DNA from: Ricordea florida | Lineage: Eukaryota; Cnidaria; Anthozoa; Corallimorpharia; Ricordeidae | NCBI GenBank assembly: GCA_949710005.1 | Contig: OX453273.1 | Coordinates: 3,650,206 to 3,714,205, forward strand | DNA: 64,000 nucleotides | Reading direction: 5' to 3' | In this document: positions 24,001 to 36,000 of the stretch, in pieces | Layout of the letters: the number at the start of each line of letters is the position of its first letter | Numbering within the stretch: position 1 is the first letter of the stretch | Notes under the pieces: model-generated | Told to the model about the DNA's origin: nothing | Seen by the model: the letters and a program-made list of their open reading frames with translations, nothing else | Databases searched by the model: none | Program-made: the position numbers and the translations under genes

Positions 24001-27000
24001 GTTTTGAATAGAAAGCTCACGATTGCTCCAACCATTCCGGGTAATATTTCACCCAGTTTCTTACCTATTGTTTTTAAACCATTTCCTACACCTTTACCTA
24101 ATTTGGTTAGACCTTTTGAAAGATTAGAAACTATAACACCAATTACTACGCCTACTGCACTTACAACAGCAAAGACTGTAAAACCATACTTTTTGAATAT
24201 GTACTTCACACGATCACGTAATGGTAGATTTTTAAGTATTTCATCTTTCCGTCTCTCGATATCTGATATTTGTTCTTCGGTTAGTATTACATTTTTTCTA
24301 ATTAATTCTCTTGTTTTTTCAATCTCGGTTTTATAGCGTTCATTACTTTGTTCCAACTTTGTTAAATTAGATTGTCCCTTCTTATATTTATCTATTTCAT
24401 CTTTGTATAGTTTTGTTTCATTCAAAAGTTTCTCTTTCTGTATTTTTAGTTCTATATTTTGTTTAGCAGTTGCGTCAAAAATACTTTTTATTTCCTCTTT
24501 TTCCACTTTTTGTCTCTCAGCGAATTGACGTAGTTCTTTTTCTTTTTCATCATACAGTTTCCTCTCCTGAGGATATGATTTTGTGGTTGCTTCTAATCCT
24601 TGTACTACATAAAGTAATTCCCTATTTTGTTCATTAACTTCATTCAATTGTGATAAAAGATTATTATATTTTATAAGCATGCTTTCATAATCAGCACCTA
24701 GAGCTTTTTTGATAGAGTCTGGTAACTTATCAACTTTTATTACTCCATCTTTATCAATCAATATATGTTCTGCAGGCTTTTCCCGATTACTTAATTGTAC
24801 CTTTACACTACCATCATTATCCAATATTGCATTAAATGGTGAATCCTTTTCATTGAAATTAGGAAAAAAACGTTTGATATATTGTCCTGCTTCTCTCCTT
24901 CTATCATATTTTTCATCTCGTTCTTTTAAAGTATCACTTAGTGATGGTCTTCTTTCATCCCCTCCATCTTCACCATAACCAGGATAATCTGGACGAGTTG
25001 TGGATGTATTTGGGCTTTGATAAAATGTATTATCTCCATCATCATTATCATCATCATCAAGCCCTTTTGTGAATTCATCCAATTGTATATCTTCTCCTCC
25101 TTCTGCCATGATTTTTTACTCAACAGTAAGAAATCTTTAAACGTGCAAAGCACGCCGCTGCAGAGCAGTAAACTAATCACATACAATTACCTAAAACCTA
25201 AAGGCCCGGCTACGCCTAAAAAAATTTACTAACCATGTAACCCAATGCTAACATACCCCCACCTACATATGCCATTTCACCCATCTTTTGATTGCCACTA
25301 GGTCTATAATAATCCGCAAAGCGGGGCTCTTTCAGAGTTTCAGAGAATTTTGGTTCATGTGTCTCGCTATAAAATTTCAAAGCTTCATCTGTATTCGAAA
25401 TATTTTTTGATGTATGATATTTATCATCTTTTTGTTGTACTTTCCAATCAATTAGTTTCTGTCTATTTTCCTGATATGTTGCATAATCTTTTTGATATTT
25501 TTCTAATGCCTTATCGTGTCTTATTTTCTCTGTATCTGTTTTATCACCTGAGAGATATCTTGCAAGATATGATCCACCAACAAATGTAGTTGCATTCAAT
25601 ATAGCTCCACCAACCATCATTGCTATTGCTGCCATGTTTAATTTGAGGTTCCTCCCCTTTAGGTCGGTAAAATCTTTTGATCCTCTAAATATGTTTTTAG
25701 GTACATACTACCAGACAGTACAGCGACCCATTTAGCATAGTTTGTAATACTTGAGGAGGGATCGTTCATAAATGATTCTTTCATAGCCTTTTTAGCTACA
25801 TATCCAACTCCAGCTGCTAATCCGATAAGGACTGCTGAATCAGTAACAGTTTTCACAAGTTTGTTTTCAGTTGACATAATTTTTTACTGTATCAGTAAGA
25901 AACCTTTAAACTACTTTCCTCATATCATTCCTATTTTTGTAGTTGGCTTAGGTTGTGGTTGTGGTTGAGTAAGAATATTTGAGGGTGGAACTTTAGTCGG
26001 TATCCTATTTTTATCATCCTCCTTTTGTCGGTATCTCATAAACATATCAAATGCTGTAAACCCTATTCCAATAATGGATAATACAGTAGTAAAAGATAGC
26101 TCTGGAAGCCATGCTTTAGATTCACTCTCTCTATTTTTATTTTCATTTTCTTCTTCTATATTTTTAGTTTCTTCTTCACGTTTCATTTGCTCCGCGGCCC
26201 GTAGGGTCTCCCTAGCTAATGCTTCTTTTGCTTTTTTATTATATTCAGCTAATTTTTTACCAGCAGCAACCTTTTTAGGATCTTTCTCCCTCTTTTTTGA
26301 AGCATTACCTACGGTTTTTTCTTCTTTTGGCGGATCTCTAGTAATTCGCTCGAAGAGCGGGCCCGGCTGAGCCGGAATTTGTTCAACAACTTCTTCAGAC
26401 ATTATTTTTACATATCATTAAGAAATCTTTAAATCATATCATGCTTAGTAAACAGTATCATACCCATCAGCAGCTTGCTTAGTAGCTTGCTCAGTTACAT
26501 GCTCAGTTTTGTTAGCATTATCTGTAATTGTCCTTGAAACTTCTTGTATTCCTTCGGGGCCCTTCGGGTTTTTGTTGAATTTAACGTGTTTAGCAACCTG
26601 GAATAGTCCGCTAGCAAGTGCTGCCAATCTTCCTGCTTTTAATGCTAAGAGACCTACAATGTTTGTCAGTTCACGATTAACCAAATCATCATTCTTCAAA
26701 TCGGAACAAAGCGCTTCTATATCATCTACGGGAACCACATAAGAAATTACTTGAGAAACTAATTGAAGAGATGAATCTACTAATCCACCACTAATTTTCT
26801 TACCTAATACTGCCTGATATCGATTATAATATTTTTCAATATCTTTTACTGATAATTTTTTTATATCACCTAGACTCATATCAACTCCTAAATATTCCTT
26901 TGTAGTTCCGAGAGATGCGAGAATGGCTAGTGATTCTTGTTTTATTTCAACATCATCTTCCTCGGTTCCTCGGTATTTTATCTCATCTTTTAACTCAGTC

Positions 27001-30000
27001 TTTTCTTCAATATAATCTTCTACGCTTGTCATCTTTTGTGATAATACATGGATTATTTTTAAATCACTTCAGGGATCTCCAAATAACATTGGAATGGATA
27101 GCGTAAACATAAACAAAGCCTAGAATATTTTTCTGTTTTCAGTAGTTGTACAAACTTTTTACTAGTTTCAGAGTCTAAATCACCTCCATAATCTTCGAAA
27201 AGCATCTTCATACCCTTTTGTGATGGATTATGGAATGAAACAACACAAGCCACATTTTCACGGAATGGTTTTGCTATCGATGTTAATTGCTGAGTGAGAA
27301 CCCACATTGATAATCCATGATGCCTTCCAGAGAATGCTAAATCAATAAACTTGTTCGATCTTTTCTTCAGATCATTCGAAACAGCACAATCATCTAAAAT
27401 TATTAGTGTATTTGTTCCGGAGAATAAAGTTTGACAATCAGTTAATAACTCATTAATCTCATCAATGTTACTAGCATCTGGTGATAATACATAGAAACGT
27501 TTATCTCCTCGAGCAAAGTTATGATAGGTTTTATTTTTAGAATAAGTTGGGCATATTAAAACAATGAATTTATGGTGCTCCTCCACCATATGGTAATGTA
27601 AACAAACATAATATCCCCGTAATTGATCTTCTAGGTAGATTAATATGTTGATTTATAACGCTGTCTGTAGGTCTGGATATGGTGAAAGTTTTGTGTAGAG
27701 TGACATTCTCATAAAAGAATCCCTTACCAACCTGATAAGCTGCCTGCGCCTCACGAGCTAAGTATTCACTTGATATACAAGAATATTCCAACTCAAGGTT
27801 TGTGATTTTATAAGTTGGAGTCTTGGTCATATCAGAATAAACAACAATATCATGAACTGGAGCTAGTGTAATCTCAAAGATTAGTTGATGATCTAATGCC
27901 TTTGGGTAGAAAACCCCGTGATCATTTAGTATAGGGTGGTTTAGTGGGATATGATACTTGGTGTTGTGTACTACTGCAAGAGCTACTTCCTTAGCATCTG
28001 TGTCTACCTTATCGCCCGCATTTGTCCTTAACTTCCTCATGTTTACAGAAGAAATACCTTGCCTTAATCTATCCTCTCGTTCTTCATCTGTTAAGAATAA
28101 CTCATGGTAGGTTTGAAATAGATCGTATCTTTGAGTATCCTGTAGTGTTTCACCTCCAAAAAGAACCCTGAGTCTGGAAACAAGGTTACTACCTACATTA
28201 TTCACTAGGGTGTTATCTTCATGACCATCAACAGTCAAGTTAAATAGTAGAGATAAACTTCCAGGTACGAGAACTAAATTCTGGGTAAGTTTTGGAATAT
28301 TTATATATAGTGTTTCTCCAGGATCAGCTGATGATGGATTTAGTGTAATTCTATTCAATATTGATTCCGCTTTCAAACCGAGTGGCTCTCTTGGAATTCT
28401 GTTTGGATTAATTTTTTCAGATATAGTTTGCGACATATTTTATTTTAAGGAAGGGTGGAGTAATCTTTAAATGAGTAACGAAAAAATATCCCGAAGGGGG
28501 CTGGCTCCGTTGAAGTTTTCAAAAATATCGGCGGAGCCGGGCCTGACTTTCAGGCGGATATATTATTCAACTTTAGGATATTGGAAAGGATATTCTGCAA
28601 TTCCTAAATTAGCTGAAAAAGCAAAAGTTAGTGAAGATGTGGCTAAACAATGGCTTCAGAAACAGGCAATATGGCAAATCTATCTACCACCTCCAAAATA
28701 TATTCCAAGACCACACTGGACTGTGGATAAGCCTAATCAGATTCACCAAGCAGATTTATTATTTTTACCACATGATAGAGTTGGTAGAAAAACATATCGA
28801 TATGCATTAGTTGTGGTTGATGTTGCATCGAGATATAAAGATGCAGAACCACTAACCTCAAAAGAAAGTCATGAGATATCCAAAGCTTTTGAAAAAATAT
28901 ATTCCAGAAAAATGAAATATCCTAAAACATTAATGGTTGATCCTGGAAGAGAATTTATGGGTGAGGTTGGTAAACTTATGAATTATCATAATGTGAAAAT
29001 ACAAAGAAGTGAAGCTGGAAATCATAGAGCTCAGGCATTTGTAGAAAACGCAAACAGAATATTAGGTGAAAGATTATTTAGTCATCAATATGCACAAGAA
29101 ATGATTAGTGATGAAAGGTCTAGAGTATGGGTGAAACGATTACCAGATATTTTGAAAACTTTGAATAATACACCAACGAGATTAACTGGTAAAGAACCTG
29201 ATAAAGCTATAAAACTGAAAGAGGTTGATATTGGACCTAAAAATTACCAACGTAGGGTAGGACTTGATGAGGTTAGGTTGCCTCCTACTGTTAGTGTTAG
29301 ATATCTATTATCTCCAGGTGAACTCGAGGGTGGTGAACGAAGAAGAGCTACTGATCCTATATGGAGTATTCAGGTTTATGATATTTCTAGAAGTGTGATT
29401 TCACCTAATCACAACCAGTTTTATATTATTTAATAGATGGGCCTAGACGCAGATTTGTGAGAGAGGAATTGCAGGTTATACCCTATGATACTGAGTTACC
29501 TCCTAATTCTGTTTTAGAAAGATGATGTTCATATTGTCATCTAATTCTGTTTTAGAAAGATGATGCCCATAAGGAAGAGTATTTATTCTATCTTCACAAA
29601 TAACTACCTTATCATCATCAGCGGATAATGCTTTTTTATTAACTTCTACAGTATGAATATTATGTAATTCTTGTCTAATTAAATTCTGCAATCTCATTTA
29701 AGGTTTTCCCGTGAATAAACAATCCTTGTAATCATTAAAATATATAGTTTTCTCAATGACTGATTTCTTTGTTCCTTTATTCTTTTTTATCTCTTCACCG
29801 TTATCCATTAATACAGCATATTGTTTTGGTCCTGTACCTGCAAACTCTTTAACCATCCTTCCACCCATTTCATCTTTGAACATTCCAATTATTTTTTTGT
29901 TTACACCAACCTCGATTCCAGATGGATGATCTTTAGGGTAATTACTAGTGTCAAACTTTTCTCTAACATCTGGACTTATATCTTTGTAGAAATCTGGAGT

Positions 30001-33000
30001 TTCTATTTCATATACAAGACTATCGGTGTCAGTCATAAGTAATTTAGCCTTGTCTCCATATTTCTTTTTAATATAATTATAATGAAAATCATACATTATT
30101 TGTTTACTTCGATCTAAAATGCAAAACCCTACATAAATTGGCTTATTAAAATTTATTTTTATTTTCTTCATCTTTACACCTACTAGATCTTCAGAAAAGA
30201 TAGTAAAATGATCAAAGTTAGGTTTTATTACTAATTTTTTAGCTTCTTTTTTATTTCTAACTAATCTCACATCTATCCTTTTTCTCATATTTTCCATTGT
30301 TTTACCAAATACGGAGTTATTCATTAGCTTGAAGAAATCCTTTTCAAAATCATTAGTTGCTTGAGCTCTTAATTTAGTATTCAAATCAATATAAGGCTTT
30401 AACCATGCAGACTCTTCAAATTTAATACCCTTATAAATCTTTGTTATTTCTAATCCCATACTTTCATAAAATTTTAGCGTCTCATGATAAACAACATATT
30501 CTTTCTTATCAAATAGATTTGGTATTAATTTCTGGGTACCATTAACAGTAAGTTTCTCTGGAGCTAGAGGATAATCTTTATGTAAATCATGAAGATGTTT
30601 TGGATATTTCAAATCAACCATAACTATACAGGGTATATCTCTCCAATTTTTAAGCTCCTCCTCTGTCATCCATTTAAATCTGTGAGTAGGTAGATTTCCA
30701 CTCATTCCTGCTCCATATAAGTTATTTGCATCAAGATATATAATATAACTTTTCATTATATTTTCTATAAAGTCCCTCATATATGGATTGTTAGCTTTAG
30801 CATATCTTTTTGTTATTTGAGCCACACCACCTCTAATACCTCTCTCAATCATAAGTAACATATTAACATCAGTAAACAACTCCAATCTAATTTTAGTTAA
30901 TTTTAACATAGAATCCCAAGATAACCCAGGTGATGTAAAATAATGAGCAGGGTCTAGATTATAGTTCTTTTGGCAAACATCTCTAAAATTCTCAAATACA
31001 TCAGCTAGAAGTAGTACGTCTGTCCTTAGATATAGATCATGATATTCCCTCATTGATTTCATATTGAATGTATCCCATACATTTTCAGCATGCTTATAAT
31101 CAAAATCTGTTATAGGTTCATTGTTTAGTAATGAATAGAATGCCTCCTTCGACGGAAGTTTAGTTTCATTTAATTTATCAAGACTATCAATGTGATCATA
31201 TGGATATTTTCCCTTTCTTAACAATAACTTTAATTCTTCACCTTCAAAATACTTTTTAATTTCTCTTAGGTTTTCATCTGTTGGAGAAAGACACCTACTT
31301 TCTTTTATTAAACCTTTACAAACATCACACTTTCCACATTTCGTAAGATTATCAATCAAACCATCTAGACTGCTTGGCATAAATTTGTAAGAATCAATGA
31401 ACCTTATCATTCGATTAATAGGTTTACCATCATCTTTATAACCAATTAAAATTTTCTTTGAGAAACTAATATACTTTTCAGTGGTATTAGCTAAACAACT
31501 TATTTCACCCTTTGTTCTACTAAGATTCTTAATAAATAAATGAGAATCATATCCAGACAAATTATGAGCTATTACTGGGATGAATTTAGGAATCTCATAT
31601 CTTAGATTACATCCACTATGTGCAGCTCCTCTATATTTTCCTGTAAGATGGCAATGATCTATTACTTTTTTATAATCTCTATTATTAGTTTCTGTAAATT
31701 TACCATCACATATATGGCAATGAGTTGCATTTTCATATTCTTTTTTAATTGTTTCTGACATGTTATTCTTATTATAGAATCTAAACTTTTCTTCTCTTTC
31801 TTCTATTATTTTATAAATTTTTCTAATGTCTCTTTCTAAATATTCTACAAATATCTGTGCAACATCTTCATCATCAGATTTTGCGGTATATTCCACACGC
31901 TGTTTAAAATCATGCGGTAATATACTATCATCAAAACATTTGATATAATAGCAGATTCCTGATGCTTTATGTAGTTGATATTTTTTAATAAAGCTTTTAA
32001 TTTCATTTGGAGAACATGTATGTATTGGTATTAGACGGCTTTCAAAGTCTAAATAAATAACAAAAGGTGCTCGCATTTTATTTTTAAAATTTTTAAAGTA
32101 AATAAATTTTGGACCTCCATCAGGATTCTTTACCATATTGATTATAACTTCTTCATTTGAATCGCAATATTTTTTATGTTCATCCAAATATTTTTGTTTA
32201 TAGAATGAGTTGAAACATCTGAGGCAAAAATATTTTTTGTTTTTATTTTTATCGACTTCAGATGATAAAAGTCTACTAATATCTGTTACCAAACAGTAGT
32301 GATTTGATTCGCCGTTAGATACTAAAATTAATGTGATAACTTTACAGCTACATCTCTTACATTCTTCTTTCTCACAGTCACATTTCTTACACCCACATTT
32401 ATTACATTCCTGTTTCATACAACCTTCTTTCTTACAGTCATTTTTCCCACATTCTTCTTTCTCACAGCCATTTTTCCTACAACCACAATTCTTACATTCT
32501 TGTTTCTTACAATCACATTTATCACTTATTCTTAGAGGATATATTATATCATCTTCATATCCTAATACATTAATAACATATGGATTTTGTTTTTCAAACT
32601 TATCAATCTGATTTAATGGAGTGGGGAAATCTATTCCTTCCCAATTTAACTTTTTAGAATTTTCCCTCAATTCATCATTTACTCTCTCTCGATGATTTTT
32701 TCTAGGAAACGCTCCTTCTGTTGTTACATGCTTAAAACATTCCTTATCTTTTAAATTCTTAGGGTTAACAACTGCTTTTTTTGATGCTAATCTTGCAGGT
32801 AATGGAAAATATGAACTTGCAGAAATAGTTTCGTAGGGGACTAAACCAATATCAAAACTTACTACAGAATCGAATTCAAATTTATAACCATTATTTAGAA
32901 ATTTTTCTAACTCATTAAGTATATGTTTAATCATTGCATCATATAATTCTGATAAATTAGTTGCTTCAGTAATTATTTTTGGTGGAGAATGAAAGAATTT

Positions 33001-36000
33001 TTCAGTTTCTTCTTCAATTTTGTTTTCAAGTAGAGACTTTTTTACTAACTTACATGGTAATATAAATTTTACCTTGTCTGGTTTCTTTTCCTGATTAATT
33101 CTATCTATAACTTTTTGTTTTATTTTTTTCATGAATTCTTCTGGATCATATCCTTTCTTTCCATCTATCTTATAAGTTTTCAAATATCCTTTTAATGCTT
33201 TTTTTTGCTCATTAAATGTGAACTCTTCCTCATTTTCTTGTTCTTTTTTATCACCCTCAGATATTTTTACATTTCTTTTTGTTTTGGGTTTAGCACCATC
33301 CTTCTCATTATTCCCTTCATTTTTTGAAGTAGATGGCGGTGGCAGTTGTGGTGGTTTTGATTCTTTAGGTCTAGCCCCCTCCTTCTCATAATTCCTAACA
33401 TTTTCTTTAGTAGATGTTGAATGGAGAGATTTTTGATTATCATTTATACGATTTTTAAGATAATTAGGTAATGATTTAACTCTATCACTCACTTTCGATA
33501 ATTGCTTTTTTATCCAATTAAAAGTTTTATTCTTTGTTTTTATTTCCTTAATTTTTTTCGTAAAATTATTAGCATTATCAATAAAACTAGATATAATATT
33601 CTTTCTTGGAGCAGGTATGAGTGTTTGTTTTTTGTAAATTTTGGGAGGTGGAGGGCGAGGAGGTTTAATTTTTGGTGTGGGAGGTGGAGGGCGAGGAGGT
33701 TTAATTTTTGGTGTGGGGGGTGGAGAACCTGGAGGTGTTCCTGGTCTAAATCGATGTGGTGAACCTGGAGGTGTTCTTGGTGTAAATCGTTGTGGTGAAC
33801 CTGGAGGTGGAATATAAAGTTTGGGCGGTGGAGGTCGTGGTGGTTTAGTATGTTTAATTGGAGGTGGTAAAGTTTTTGGGGGAGGCGGTGTATTATGCGG
33901 AATAGGAAGTGGTAAATTTGGTTGATTTCTTGGTCTAATTGGTGTAATACTCAATGATGCAATAATTTCTTGAATATTATCAATGATTTGTTGAACATTA
34001 TTAATTATTTCAGGAATATTACTCAATGCTTCAATACGTTGTTCTTTAGTAGTTAATCTTGATCTCCCATCAATATTATACCATCTTACTAGTTTATTTA
34101 ATTGTATAGTGTTTAATCTATTTAGTTGTTGTTCCATTTTACAAAATATTTTCTTATCTTTAAATAGCTTTTTCAATTTTTTTTATTTTTTTATTTTTAT
34201 AATCTTGATAAATTTTCTGATTAATTTCTGATTAAATTTATTGTCCTAGGGGTATATTTTATTAATTATAACAAAATCCTTGATTAAATCCTTGATATAT
34301 TTTCTGATATTATTTTTAATTCGTTTAATAATTTCTGATTAAATTCTGATTAAATCCTGATTAAATTTATTGTCCCAGTGCCGTATTTTTCCCCCTCTCT
34401 GATTAAGATTGTATATCATATTCATGGTATATATGCAACCTCAAATAAAATTTTCTTTCATTCTTGTTGACTACATACCTCTTACTAACTGAGTTCAAGG
34501 TCCATCTATACGTAAGTGCAAACCGCGCGGGCCATAAATCCGAGCGGAAAAAATGAAGATCCGTAACTTACAGTATGGACCTCGAAAACAAGATTTGTAA
34601 GATATTTATTATATCTAAAAACATTTTAGCAGGCCATATACAGTGATACAGTGAAGTGTGGCCCACTAAGTTGACCAATCATGCTGCACATACTAACTGA
34701 GAGATGTAATAAAGTATGTTAAAGTAATACCAGAGCCTGTTAACCACTAATAGGCTGTTAGCCTGTTTTCATGCCAGTGCCTGTTACCCACTGCTATAGA
34801 TTGAGGAAAACCAAAGATCTAAAGATATCATCAGGAACCGAAAGACACAATTTAAAATTCATTTATACCAAGAGCAATTGCCAAACTGAACAGCTGACAT
34901 TACTGGCAGGCACATTTGCAGACACATTTTATATATGAACATTTCATATTGTCTTATTTACTCTTGTACATAATTAGATTTTATCTCACTTTTGTAATCC
35001 ATATCGTAATTCTTAGGCCAAAGATTTGGGAAATGAAGTTATAAGATAACGGTACATTTGCCTTTCATATGAGCAAAAAAAATTTTTTCTATTTAAAAGC
35101 ATGATATTTATACCTGTGTATTGCACACCTGTGCTGAAGGGTCCTGTAATATGTAATTTGCATATTTTAATTTGTAAGAGACCTTGCAAAAAAAGGATTA
35201 TTCCTCTTGCTAATTAATTTTATGGAAACACGCATCAACACAAAATGCACTTTACAACTTGCAATGTTTCCTGACAAGTTATGGTTATTGCCTGATTGTG
35301 GTGACGATCATAGGATGTATGTTTCTGATCTCCCATTGCACTGTCTTATGGTTTATAGTTCGACAACTTCATCGTGAATTCCTGCGGGCTGGAGCAGATG
35401 TTATTCAAGCTTTCACATTTTCTATGCAGGATGATATTCTGGAAGGAGATGTTGCAAAATATGGGGTATATATATATAATTTGATTTGGACATGCAGTTT
35501 GCTACTTGTTTAGCTTAATGTTTACTATCTGGTTCACTGTAATACCAGTTTGTTAATTATTTAACTGTAGCAATAGACCTATAGACTCCCAGTCATTTTT
35601 TTGAGAAACTGTTAGTGTTTGTTGAACTGTATACTTGTACTTGGTACAATCCTTCCCATCTATTGTAAAAACTACAGTGGAGTTTTTGTGTGCACTTGTT
35701 TATCCTATAAATCCTTTTTTTAAACTTGAAACCCAGTTGAGGGGCTGTGATGTAAGGATTCCCTGTATACTTGTTTGTTTTCAAAGCCCGATAAAATCAA
35801 CCAAGCAGCTTGTGATCTTGCAAAGGGTGTGGCTGAAGAGGGGGGTGCATTTCTTGCTGGATCGCTATGTCAGACTGGAGCGCTCTATTCAAATGGTTCA
35901 GGCCGGGAAGTGATCATGAAAAAATTCAGGGAGCAGGCTGAGATTTTTATCAAGAATGGGGTTGACATACTTATTGCTGAGGTATGGATTCTTACATATA

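Larger units (their letters stand above)
19127..34400. mobile_element. Polinton/Maverick DNA transposon, about 15.3 kb, decayed
   Basis: Terminal inverted repeats of about 287 bp start AGAGAGGGGG (left, 19127) and end CCCCCTCTCT (right, 34400). GATTA flanks both sides directly; counting the shared terminal A gives the 6-bp GATTAA duplication expected for Polintons. Contents: protein-primed PolB, DD35E integrase, capsid and packaging-ATPase pieces, a minor-capsid candidate and small membrane proteins. Base composition is much more AT-rich than the flanking exons. No adenovirus-type maturation protease was recognised. It lies in an intron of BHMT copy 2. PolB, integrase and the capsid/ATPase region each carry a lesion, so this copy is unlikely to be autonomous. 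Confidence 0.93.

Noticed and set aside
32333-32611. Plus-strand frame opposite the Cys-rich block of PolB
   Set aside because: Antisense shadow of a repetitive coding region.
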